From: Acholeplasma sp. OttesenSCG-928-E16
GTDB lineage: Bacteria; Bacillota_I; Bacilli_A; Acholeplasmatales; Acholeplasmataceae
Direction: 5' to 3'
Length of the DNA: 64,000 bases
NCBI GenBank assembly: GCA_030266845.1
Contig: JAJDIT010000001.1
Coordinates: 62,001-126,000 of the forward strand
Position 1 is the stretch's first letter, and the number at the start of each line of letters is the position of its first letter. Shown here one piece after another: positions 17,844 to 25,634 of this stretch. The notes beneath the pieces were generated by a model. The model saw only the letters and a list, made by a program, of their open reading frames with translations. It did not search any database and was not told the DNA's origin. A program made the translations under genes and the position numbers.

Positions 17844-19478
17844 ATGAAATTTAATGATTATCAAATAAATGATTTAACAAAGAAAGCCCTAGAAGAAAAG
17901 GGCTTTTTGTATCCAACAAGAATTCAAGAGTTAACCATTCCAGAAGCGATTAAAGGGGTTGATATTTTAGCCTTAGCACCAACCGGAACGGGTAAGACAC
18001 TAGCATTTTTGATTCCGATACTAGAAAAACTAACATTCAGTGGCAAAATTGAAGCTTTAATATTATGCCCGACAAGAGAGTTAGCTATCCAAATAGAAAA
18101 TGAAGCATATAAACTAACTAAGTATTATAAAGAACTTAAAATGGCTTTAATATATGGCGGTCAAAGATATGATACACAGTTTAAAAAACTAAAAAGTAAT
18201 CCGGCTATTGTAATTGGAACGACCGGTAGAATACTAGATCATATCAATCGAAACACCATAAAACTTGATGGGTTAACAACATTAATCTTAGATGAAGCGG
18301 ATGAAATGCTTAATATGGGATTTAAAGAAGATATTGATACTATTTTAAATAATGCAAAATCCGCTAAAATCCAAAAATTATTTTTCTCAGCTACGATACC
18401 AAAAGAAATCGAAAACTTAAGCAAAACTTATCAAAAAAATCCTGTTCAACTAAAAGTTAAAAATGAGGTAAGCGAACTACCTAATATTAAACAATATTAT
18501 TTATTATTAAGAGAATCAGAAAAAGTGATTGCCTTAATTTCATTAATAAAAGAACATAACTTTAAATTAGTGTTAGTATTTTGTAATACCAAGAAAAAAG
18601 TCGATGACCTAAATAAAGACTTAGCCAAGATGGGAATGTCATCTGATGTTTTACACGGTGATTTAAATCAAAACCAAAGAGATAAGGCGATGAATGATTT
18701 TAGAAACAACAAAACTGAGGTATTGATTGCAACCGATGTTGCGGCAAGGGGAATTGATGTTTCAAATATCGAGGCAGTTTTTAATTATGATGTCCCACAG
18801 GAAAACGAATATTATGTTCATCGGATTGGAAGAACTGCTAGAGCCAAAAAATCAGGCATCTCATATTCATTTATGACCACGAGGACCAAAAAGGTCTTAC
18901 CGATGTTAGAAAAAATAACTAATGCAAAAATAGAACGAACTGAATATAAAAAATATGATTTTAACCAAATTGATGAATTTGATTTTAATAAAACAATCCA
19001 AATAGCATCAAATACCGATTTAACGCCTTATAAAGAGTTTATTGAAAATAAGGTTAGTGATAAAATGTCGGTTTTAGATATAGCGGCAAGTCTTTTAATG
19101 AAACAAACGGTTCCTGATTTTGTTTCCAAAGATATCAAAAATGATGATGAGGATTCGAAGGAAGAATTAAAAATAGTTAAATATTTTATTAATGTCGGTA
19201 AAAGAGAAAAGTTTACCGAAAAAGCTTTAAAAGAGTACTTAATAAAAGAAGTTAACCTCAAAAAAGATGACATCAAAGAAGTCTTTGTTACAGACATGTA
19301 TTCGCTTATTAGAGTAAGAAAAGAAGCAATGTCTAAGGTTGAAGGTTTAGGAGGAAAGGTTTATAAAGGCCGAATCATTAATGTCGAATTATCGACTAAG
19401 CAAGATAAATCAAAAAGACCACCAAGAAAAAACAAAACCGAAAAAAGAAACTATAAACCAAGAAGAGACCACAAGTAA
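17844..19478 (+). CDS. DEAD-box RNA helicase, DbpA/CsdA-like
   Basis: The 544-residue helicase remodels RNA, probably in ribosome assembly or at low temperature. Core motifs appear in order: Q-motif region YPTRIQELTIP, APTGTGKT, PTRELAIQ, GTTGR in place of the usual TPGR, DEAD, SAT, VATDVAARGID with the first residue as I, and HRIGRTAR. After a linker, residues about 445-520 form a DbpA-type RNA-binding domain (INVGKREKFTEKALKEYL to GRIINVEL), which in DbpA recognises 23S hairpin 92. A basic tail follows. The neighbours (trmD, rplS) fit a ribosome role. Confidence 0.93.
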   Translation: MKFNDYQINDLTKKALEEKGFLYPTRIQELTIPEAIKGVDILALAPTGTGKTLAFLIPILEKLTFSGKIEALILCPTRELAIQIENEAYKLTKYYKELKMALIYGGQRYDTQFKKLKSNPAIVIGTTGRILDHINRNTIKLDGLTTLILDEADEMLNMGFKEDIDTILNNAKSAKIQKLFFSATIPKEIENLSKTYQKNPVQLKVKNEVSELPNIKQYYLLLRESEKVIALISLIKEHNFKLVLVFCNTKKKVDDLNKDLAKMGMSSDVLHGDLNQNQRDKAMNDFRNNKTEVLIATDVAARGIDVSNIEAVFNYDVPQENEYYVHRIGRTARAKKSGISYSFMTTRTKKVLPMLEKITNAKIERTEYKKYDFNQIDEFDFNKTIQIASNTDLTPYKEFIENKVSDKMSVLDIAASLLMKQTVPDFVSKDIKNDDEDSKEELKIVKYFINVGKREKFTEKALKEYLIKEVNLKKDDIKEVFVTDMYSLIRVRKEAMSKVEGLGGKVYKGRIINVELSTKQDKSKRPPRKNKTEKRNYKPRRDHK

Positions 19479-19498
19479 TATATTATTAAAAATAATAG

Positions 19499-19527
19499 TT
19501 GAAACTAATCTTAATTTTTGTTATAAT
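19499..19527 (+). promoter_or_regulatory. Promoter of rplS
   Basis: TTGAAA at 19499-19504 and TATAAT at 19522-19527 have a 17-base spacer, with TG at 19519-19520 extending the -10. It gives rplS its own transcript, with a leader of about 70 nt. Confidence 0.75.
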
Positions 19528-19532
19528 TAAAA

Positions 19533-19590
19533 GGCCGTGTTAGGTAAAGCACCGTGGTCCGCTGATTATCTTATAATCATGAACATTGGT
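19533..19590 (+). ncRNA. Candidate rplS 5' leader (L19 leader-type)
   Basis: The untranslated leader between promoter and ribosome-binding site contains GC-richer, potentially structured sequence, including the hairpin GATTAT (19564-19569) with ATAATC (19573-19578) and the self-complementary ACCGTGGT. Firmicute rplS genes often carry an autoregulatory L19 leader. I recognise position and character, not a verified covariance match. Confidence 0.5.
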
Positions 19591-19603
19591 TAGGAGGAAA
19601 GAA

Positions 19604-19960
19604 ATGTCTAAATTGAAAGGGCAAGCATTATTTGCCGAAATTACCAAACCTTACATGAAAGATGCACCAGCATTTCAAGCGGGAGACAATGTTAAAGTCC
19701 ACGTAAAGATCAAAGAAGGAAACAGAGAAAGAATCCAAATCTTTGAAGGGCTAGTTATCAAACGCCAAGGTGCCGGCATTGCAGAAACTTTTACAGTTAG
19801 AAAAGTTTCATACAGTGTTGGAGTAGAAAGAACATTCCCTGTTCATTCTCCAATCATCGAAAAGATTGAAGTGACTCGTAGAGGTAAAGTTAGACGTGCT
19901 AGATTACATTACATTCGTAATCTATCAGCTAAGGCATCAAGAATTAAGGAAAAGAGATAA
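19604..19960 (+). CDS. rplS: Ribosomal protein L19
   Basis: L19 sits at the 30S-50S interface. The 118-residue protein contains [32 protein letters not shown] and [20 protein letters not shown], all diagnostic. The ATG at 19604 follows TAGGAGGAAAG; the in-frame start at 19586 lies before that site and is rejected. The gene is monocistronic, with its own promoter, leader and terminator. Confidence 0.97.
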   Translation: MSKLKGQALFAEITKPYMKDAPAFQAGDNVKVHVKIKEGNRERIQIFEGLVIKRQGAGIAETFTVRKVSYSVGVERTFPVHSPIIEKIEVTRRGKVRRARLHYIRNLSAKASRIKEKR

Positions 19961-19975
19961 CTTTAACAGAGGTTT

Positions 19976-20006
19976 AAAGACGCAAATTGATTTGCGTCTT
20001 TTTTCT
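19976..20006 (+). terminator. Intrinsic terminator of rplS
   Basis: Twelve-base arms 19976-19987 and 19990-20001 are perfect, followed by a T-tract. Confidence 0.92.
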
Positions 20007-20048
20007 TTATTCAGCTAAATAAAAATACCATATAGAAAGTAAAATATA

Positions 20049-20057
20049 TGCTATAAT
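20049..20057 (+). promoter_or_regulatory. Distal extended -10 promoter upstream of ccpA
   Basis: TGCTATAAT at 20049-20057 lies about 115 bases before the ccpA start, giving a possible second, longer transcript. Confidence 0.4.
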
Positions 20058-20109
20058 ATCTTTATGAAACAAAGCGATGAAAATTTTCATAAAAAATTAC
20101 ATTTTCTCA

Positions 20110-20138
20110 TTGAAAGCCTTTTCATAATGTGTTATAAT
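20110..20138 (+). promoter_or_regulatory. Promoter of ccpA
   Basis: TTGAAA at 20110-20115 and TATAAT at 20133-20138 have a 17-base spacer, with TG at 20130-20131. The -35 overlaps a cre-like site. Confidence 0.7.
20111..20124. promoter_or_regulatory. cre-like operator over the ccpA -35
   Basis: TGAAAGCCTTTTCA fits the catabolite-responsive-element consensus TGWAANCGNTNWCA at all but one defined position (the central G is C). Its place across the -35 suggests autoregulation. A second short palindrome TGAAAATTTTCA lies about 35 bases upstream. Confidence 0.5.
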
Positions 20139-20169
20139 GATTTTAAGCGTAGTAAAAGGGGGTTTTTAT

Positions 20170-21165
20170 ATGAGAAATGCTACAATTTATGATGTTGCTG
20201 GAGTTGCCGGCGTATCACTAGCAACCGTTTCTAGAGTTTTAAATAACCCAGAAAAAGTAAAAACGGAAACAAGAGAAAGAGTATTAAAAGTAATTAAAGA
20301 ATTAGGTTATAGACCAAATGTTATTGCTAGAGGATTAGCATCTAGAAAAACAACGACAGTTGGGGTTGTTATTTCTGATATTACAAGAGCTTCTGTTGCT
20401 GAAATGCTTGGTGGTATTTTGGATATCGCTAAAAAATACAATTACTCAATCAAAATTTTCCCGTTTGATGAAGAAGAAGACGTCATGGATGCATTATATA
20501 ATATCGTTGCTGAACAAGTTGATGGGGTTTTGTGTTTAGATGATGAACTATCAACTAAACAGATGGATGATGTTAAAAGAACATTAGAGTCCAATAATAT
20601 TCCTTTTGTTTTTGGTAATGTATATTCTAGTAATCCGGAAATACCACTTGTTACAGTAGACTATGAGAGAGCAGCATATGAATTAACTAAGGCGATGATA
20701 AAAGACAATAGAAAAAACATCTATTTATTATCAACTGCTAGAAAATATATGGTTAATGATCAAAAAGAAGCTGGTTATACTAAAGCGATGAAAGAGGCAA
20801 GACTAGAAGCTAAAATCTTTAGAACTAGCGGTGATGTTAGTATTAATATGGCCCATTTTGAAGAATTCTTTAAAGATAAGAAGATTGATGGAGCTATCGG
20901 TGTTAGGGATTCAATTGCTATTTCATTTATGAACATTGCCCAAGAAAATGGGTTATCAATTCCAAGAGACTTAGCGGTTGCTGGTTTCCAAAATACTAAA
21001 TACTCGGTTCTTTCGAGACCTAACTTGACATCCTTGGATATTCCAGTGTATGATATAGGAGCGGTTTCTATGCGATTATTAACGAAACTAATGAATCAAG
21101 AAGAAGTTGATAGTCAAAGTATTGTATTACCGCATCATATCATAAAAAGAAATTCAACAAATTAA
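20170..21165 (+). CDS. ccpA: Catabolite control protein A (LacI family)
   Basis: The 331-residue repressor has an N-terminal LacI helix-turn-helix (TIYDVAGVAGVSLATVSRVLN), the hinge helix in ARGLASRKTTTVGVVI, and a periplasmic-binding-like core. In Bacilli CcpA binds HPr-Ser-P and represses or activates carbon genes at cre sites. The start is ATG 20170 after AAAGGGGG; an in-frame start at 20137 lies upstream of that site. The tyrS neighbour reproduces the ccpA-tyrS order of Bacillus. Other LacI regulators are possible, but the hinge and context favour CcpA. Confidence 0.85.
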   Translation: MRNATIYDVAGVAGVSLATVSRVLNNPEKVKTETRERVLKVIKELGYRPNVIARGLASRKTTTVGVVISDITRASVAEMLGGILDIAKKYNYSIKIFPFDEEEDVMDALYNIVAEQVDGVLCLDDELSTKQMDDVKRTLESNNIPFVFGNVYSSNPEIPLVTVDYERAAYELTKAMIKDNRKNIYLLSTARKYMVNDQKEAGYTKAMKEARLEAKIFRTSGDVSINMAHFEEFFKDKKIDGAIGVRDSIAISFMNIAQENGLSIPRDLAVAGFQNTKYSVLSRPNLTSLDIPVYDIGAVSMRLLTKLMNQEEVDSQSIVLPHHIIKRNSTN

Positions 21166-21169
21166 TAAA

Positions 21170-21358
21170 TCGATGAGATAAGAATAGTAGTTATTAAGAG
21201 TCCGATAGAGAGTCTGTGGATGGTGGAAACAGATGGATATTAATAGATGAAATTACACTTATGGAGATTTTAAAACATTAAGTGCTAGAATTTATTCTAG
21301 AACTAAGGTGGTACCGCGGAAAAATATTTCGTCCTTAGCTTTTTAAGGGCGATTTTTT
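21170..21358 (+). ncRNA. T-box riboswitch, tyrosine specifier
   Basis: The leader has the conserved antiterminator element AAGGTGGTACCGCGG (21305-21319), stem III as the perfect hairpin 21285-21300, and a terminator at 21330-21358. The specifier is read as TAC at 21254-21256, followed by A, in agreement with tyrS downstream. Uncharged tRNA-Tyr should stabilise the antiterminator and switch on tyrS. No promoter of its own is obvious, so it may be read from ccpA. Confidence 0.92.
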
Positions 21359-21391
21359 ATTTAAAAATGAAATAATGGAGGTATAAATAAT

Positions 21392-22630
21392 ATGAGTTTA
21401 TTTGAAGAGTTAAAATGGAGAGGCCTAATCAAAGATGTTTCTGATGAAGCATTAGCTAAAAAGAAGTTTGACGGAAGTCCAATGAAGTTTTATGTTGGAT
21501 ATGATCCAACAGGTAAATCATTAACGGTTGGGCATTTAGTCCAGATAGTAAGAATGAAACTAATCCAATCATATGGTCATATGCCGGTTGTTTTAGTAGG
21601 AGGTGCAACAGGATTGATTGGTGACCCACGTCCAACAACCGAAAGACAACTATTAACACTCAATGAATCATTAGAAAATGCTAACTTAATCAAAGTTCAA
21701 ATTTCTAAGTTTTTAGATCCTAAGAATACGATGTATGTTAATAACTATGATTGGATCAAAGATATCGATATGATAACTTTTTTAAGGGATTTTGGTAAAA
21801 ACTTTACGATTAATTATATGTTAGCTAAAGATACAGTAGCTAAGAGATTAGAAACTGGTATTTCATATACCGAATTTTCTTATATGTTATTACAAGCCAT
21901 CGATTTTTGGCATTTGTATAAAAAAGAAGGAGTATCGATGCAATTTGGTGGTTCTGACCAATGGGGTAATATTACAACCGGTCTAGAACTAATTAAAAAA
22001 CTAGAAGGAGAAAATGACGCTGTTGGGTTATCTTCACCACTATTGTTAAAATCAGATGGCAATAAATTTGGCAAGTCTGAATCTGGCACAATTTGGCTAG
22101 ATGAGAACCTAACTAGTCCTTACGAACTATATCAATATTTTTTAAACACACCAGATAGTGATGTAGTTACATATTTAAAAACACTAACACTTCTAAAAAA
22201 AGAAGAAATAATAAACTTAGAAAAAAGTATGATATCAAATCCAGAATTAAGAGAGGCGCAAAGAGCTCTTGCTAGAGAGGTTACTTTATTCGTCCATAAA
22301 AAAGAAGGATTAGAAGAAGCTACCATGATTAGTGAAGCATTATTTAGTGGTAATTTTAGTCTGTTAAATCAAAAAGCTTTTGCTACTTTAACAAAAGGAA
22401 TGGATGAGATAAAGGTTAATTTAGGTGATAATATCTTAGATTGCTTAGTTGCCTCTAAATTGGCTAGTTCAAAAAGAGAAGCCAGGGAATTTGTCCTTAA
22501 TGGGGCAATTTTGATAAACGATTTGAAAATAGATGATATAAATTATATAATAAACAAGGAAGATAGTTATTTTGACAAATATATAGTAATCAGAAGAGGT
22601 AAAAAGAAATACGCTATTTTATCAATTTAA
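21392..22630 (+). CDS. tyrS: Tyrosyl-tRNA synthetase
   Basis: This class I synthetase charges tRNA-Tyr. The 412-residue protein has the HIGH-like TGKSLTVGHLVQ, tyrosine-binding MQFGGSDQWGNI, the KMSKS-like KFGKSESG, and a C-terminal S4 RNA-binding domain (about 345-410, SSKREAREFVLNGAILIN). It is preceded by the tyrosine T-box and GGAGG. A lipid-kinase gene starts 12 bases after the stop. Confidence 0.97.
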   Translation: MSLFEELKWRGLIKDVSDEALAKKKFDGSPMKFYVGYDPTGKSLTVGHLVQIVRMKLIQSYGHMPVVLVGGATGLIGDPRPTTERQLLTLNESLENANLIKVQISKFLDPKNTMYVNNYDWIKDIDMITFLRDFGKNFTINYMLAKDTVAKRLETGISYTEFSYMLLQAIDFWHLYKKEGVSMQFGGSDQWGNITTGLELIKKLEGENDAVGLSSPLLLKSDGNKFGKSESGTIWLDENLTSPYELYQYFLNTPDSDVVTYLKTLTLLKKEEIINLEKSMISNPELREAQRALAREVTLFVHKKEGLEEATMISEALFSGNFSLLNQKAFATLTKGMDEIKVNLGDNILDCLVASKLASSKREAREFVLNGAILINDLKIDDINYIINKEDSYFDKYIVIRRGKKKYAILSI

Positions 22631-22642
22631 TTGGGGCAATTT

Positions 22643-23494
22643 ATGGACATAATTTTTTATAATCCGTTATCAAAAAATGGGGATTCTAATAATTCTATTA
22701 GTAAGTTATTAAAAGTATTAGGAAAAAATGAAACGGAAGTAGCTATCCACAGTATCTTGGAAGTCGATGATATTGAGGCTTTTTTAAAGACTATTGATAA
22801 AGAAGATAAACTCATATTTGTGGGAGGCGATGGCACAATGCATCGCCTTGCTAATAAGATTTATGGCCTTACTATTCCAAATAGAATGTTTATTTTTGGA
22901 GCTGGTACTGGAAATGATTTTATTAGGAGTTTAAAATCAAAAGAAAAGCTTATTGAAATAACTGGCGTTTTTGATAAACTGCCTTATACGATCATTGATG
23001 GAAAAAAGGAACGCTTTATAAATGGAACGGGGATTGGAATTGATGGATTAATTTGCTACAAGGTTAATACCTCAACAGAAGCCAAAAATTCATGGAATTA
23101 TTTTAAAAACACACTAAGAGCCTTTAAAGAGTCCAAAAAAATCAAAGAGGCTAAAATCAATATTGATGGTAAAGACATCATCCAAAAAAAGGTTTGGCTT
23201 TGTGCGACCATGAATTCACAGTATTTAGGTGGCGGCATGAAATTAGCCCCAAAAGCCAGAAGAACTGATAAAGATTTATATTTAGTGGTTATAAAAAGAG
23301 TACCTAAATGGTTATTGGTATTAATATTACCTTCTGTATATATTGGATTACATAAATTACTATTAGGTTTAGTTAAAATATTTAAGGTAACAGAATCAGT
23401 AAAAATAGAATTTAGCGGTGATAATTATCTTCAAATGGATGGTGAAGTAGAATTTCCAGTTTCGAAAATAGAGGTATATACCTGGGAAGATTAA
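22643..23494 (+). CDS. Diacylglycerol/lipid kinase family protein, copy 1
   Basis: The 283-residue cytosolic kinase has the nucleotide-binding FVGGDGTMHRLANKI and GAGTGNDFIRS of the DAGK catalytic family (DgkB/YegS/BmrU). These phosphorylate diacylglycerol or similar lipids. The start ATG 22643 is chosen by alignment with the tandem paralogue, which begins with the same MDIIFYNPLSKNG; a TTG at 22631 is in frame. It lies directly behind tyrS. The substrate is unproven. Confidence 0.85.
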   Translation: MDIIFYNPLSKNGDSNNSISKLLKVLGKNETEVAIHSILEVDDIEAFLKTIDKEDKLIFVGGDGTMHRLANKIYGLTIPNRMFIFGAGTGNDFIRSLKSKEKLIEITGVFDKLPYTIIDGKKERFINGTGIGIDGLICYKVNTSTEAKNSWNYFKNTLRAFKESKKIKEAKINIDGKDIIQKKVWLCATMNSQYLGGGMKLAPKARRTDKDLYLVVIKRVPKWLLVLILPSVYIGLHKLLLGLVKIFKVTESVKIEFSGDNYLQMDGEVEFPVSKIEVYTWED

Positions 23495-23508
23495 AGGATA
23501 GCTAATTA

Positions 23509-24363
23509 ATGGATATTATATTTTATAATCCCTTATCAAAAAACGGAAAGACTTTAGATACTGTTAACGAGCTTATAAGAAAGCTTAATGTTAAAAGGGA
23601 AAAGATTAGTATTTATAGTTTGTTAGAAATAGAGAACATAGATGATTTCTTAAAGACGATTGATCCAACTGATCGTCTTATTTTTGTCGGTGGAGATGGA
23701 ACATTGCATAGATTAGCGAATGCAATTTATGATAAAAATATTAAAAATAAACTTTTTGTATATAAAGCAGGAACTGGAAATGATTTTTTAAGAAGTTTGA
23801 AAAAGAAAAAAGAGTATTTAGTTGATGCAACCGAATATCTTAAGAAATTACCAGAAGTTACTATTAATGGAAATAAACATTATTTCCTAAATGGTGTTGG
23901 AATTGGTATAGATGGTTTAATATGTTATATGGTTAATACATCAAAAGAGGAAAAAAACGCGATCAACTACTTTAAAAATACCGTTAGAGCTTTCTTTAAA
24001 ACCAAAAAAATTAAAAAAGTGAAAGTCAATATAGATGGAAACGATATTGAATTTAAAAATGTTTGGTTTTGTTCAGTATTAAATGATAAATATATGGGCG
24101 GAGGAATGAAATTCGCTCCTAAGGCTAATAGAAATAATAGTGATCTATATTTAGTTACGATAAAAAGTGTGCCTAAATGGTTATTACCATTATTGTTACC
24201 CTCCATCTATCTAGGGTGGCACGTTATTTTTAAAGGATTTGTCAAAGTAATAAGAATAAAAAAGAACATTAAAATAGAATTTGATCGAGATTCTTATCTT
24301 CAAATGGATGGTGAGGTTGAATATCCAGTAACTAAGATTGATGTTAAGCCATTTCAAAAATAA
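23509..24363 (+). CDS. Diacylglycerol/lipid kinase family protein, copy 2
   Basis: This 284-residue paralogue follows copy 1 after 14 bases and matches it along its whole length (MDIIFYNPLSKNG, FVGGDGTLHRLANAI, KAGTGNDFLRS, NGVGIGIDGLICYMVNTS, QMDGEVEYPV). Both keep the GGDGT and GTGND motifs, so both look active. The pair shares a bidirectional terminator with trpS. Different lipid substrates, or a heteromeric kinase, are possible. Confidence 0.85.
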   Translation: MDIIFYNPLSKNGKTLDTVNELIRKLNVKREKISIYSLLEIENIDDFLKTIDPTDRLIFVGGDGTLHRLANAIYDKNIKNKLFVYKAGTGNDFLRSLKKKKEYLVDATEYLKKLPEVTINGNKHYFLNGVGIGIDGLICYMVNTSKEEKNAINYFKNTVRAFFKTKKIKKVKVNIDGNDIEFKNVWFCSVLNDKYMGGGMKFAPKANRNNSDLYLVTIKSVPKWLLPLLLPSIYLGWHVIFKGFVKVIRIKKNIKIEFDRDSYLQMDGEVEYPVTKIDVKPFQK

Positions 24364-24375
24364 GGAGTAAAAGAT

Positions 24376-24421
24376 AAAAAAGGTCTAAAAATGAGATTAT
24401 CACTTTTTTAGACCTTTTTTT
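24376..24421. terminator. Bidirectional terminator between the lipid kinases and trpS
   Basis: Sixteen-base arms 24376-24391 and 24405-24420 are perfectly complementary, with A-tract and T-tract on the outer sides, so the hairpin can end transcription in both directions. Confidence 0.9.
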
Positions 24422-24422
24422 G

Positions 24423-25421
24423 TTATATTTTTCTTCCTAAACCAATTTTATTGTAAACTTTACTTATTTTTCTTGATGCCAATTTCTTGGCATAATTTTT
24501 TCCATCGTCTAGAATTTCATCTAGTTCTTTACTGTTAATGATCTCATTAAACTTTCTTTGAATTGGAAGCAGTGTTTCTTCGATGACATCTGCTAGATCT
24601 TTTTTAAAAGTAGCATAATTAGAGTCTTTATATTTTATTTCTAGGTCCTTTACCGAATAGGCTGTTAAGCTAGCGTATATTGATAAGAGATTACTAATGC
24701 CAGGCTTATTTTTTTTATCATATTTTATGATACCATCGGAATCTGTGACGGCTGATTTAATCTTATTTTTGGCTGTATTGATATCATCTAGTAATAAAAT
24801 ATATGATTTAGGGTTTTCGTCAGACTTTGACATTTTCTTAGTTGGATTAGTAAGTGACATAATACGGCTACCATTTTTTGTAAAATAACCATCTGGGACT
24901 ATAAAAGTATCTCCATAAGTATTATTAAACCTAATAGCTAAATCTCTAGTTAGTTCAAGATGTTGTTTTTGGTCATCACCAATTGGCACTAAATCAGCAT
25001 CATATAATAATATATCAGCCGCCATTAATGCTGGATAAGTAAGTAAAGATGACTTAACTCCTAAAACTTGTTTTACTTTTTTATCTTTATATTGAGTCAT
25101 CCTTTCTAATTCTCCAATATGAGCGGTGCATTCCATGATATAAGCTAATTGATTATGTTCATGGACCTCTGATTGGATGAAAAGATGGACCTTACTTGGG
25201 TCTAATCCGCATGCGATATAAAGAGCAGCTAACTCTTTAATATTTTTTCTTAGCTTTTCTTTTACTTGAGGGACAGTTATTGCATGCAAATCAGCAATAA
25301 AAACTAAGATATCTGCCTCACTTAATTCGTTTTGAAGTTTAACAAACTGTTTGATTGCCCCAATGTAATTACCAAGAGTAACTACTCCACTTGGTTGAAT
25401 ACCAGATATTAATCTTTTCAT
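24423..25421 (-). CDS. trpS: Tryptophanyl-tRNA synthetase
   Basis: This class I synthetase charges tRNA-Trp. In 332 residues it shows SGIQPSGVVTLGNYIGAI (HIGH region), GDDQKQHLELTRDLA and KMSKSDENP. AGGAGG precedes the start. Expression is under the T-box at 25442-25618 (minus strand), with the terminator shared with the lipid kinases. Confidence 0.97.
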   Translation of the reverse strand: MKRLISGIQPSGVVTLGNYIGAIKQFVKLQNELSEADILVFIADLHAITVPQVKEKLRKNIKELAALYIACGLDPSKVHLFIQSEVHEHNQLAYIMECTAHIGELERMTQYKDKKVKQVLGVKSSLLTYPALMAADILLYDADLVPIGDDQKQHLELTRDLAIRFNNTYGDTFIVPDGYFTKNGSRIMSLTNPTKKMSKSDENPKSYILLLDDINTAKNKIKSAVTDSDGIIKYDKKNKPGISNLLSIYASLTAYSVKDLEIKYKDSNYATFKKDLADVIEETLLPIQRKFNEIINSKELDEILDDGKNYAKKLASRKISKVYNKIGLGRKI

Positions 25422-25441
25422 AATTCCTCCTATAAATAAAA

Positions 25442-25618
25442 ATTCGTCCTTAAAATCTAAGGACGAATATAAATCCGCGGTGCCACCTTAGTTCTAGAAT
25501 AAATTCTAGCGCTCAAAGAATAATTGCTCCAAGGCCCATTCTTACAATAAGTAGTAGTTGGCTCTCACTATCCCAATTCGCTTTATACCCTTTTTTGTAG
25601 TACTATTCCTCTTCATTG
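25442..25618 (-). ncRNA. T-box riboswitch, tryptophan specifier
   Basis: On the minus strand the leader has the antiterminator element AAGGTGGCACCGCGG (within 25475-25493), the perfect stem III hairpin at 25494-25509, and a terminator hairpin at 25442-25468. The specifier codon is TGG at 25531-25529, followed by A, matching trpS downstream. A -10 box TATAAT lies just upstream at 25631-25626. Confidence 0.93.
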
Positions 25619-25625
25619 CATATTT

Positions 25626-25631
25626 ATTATA
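25626..25631 (-). promoter_or_regulatory. -10 box of the trpS T-box transcript
   Basis: TATAAT on the minus strand lies right after the pepF stop, about 8-10 bases before the presumed T-box start. Confidence 0.45.
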
Positions 25632-25634
25632 TCA

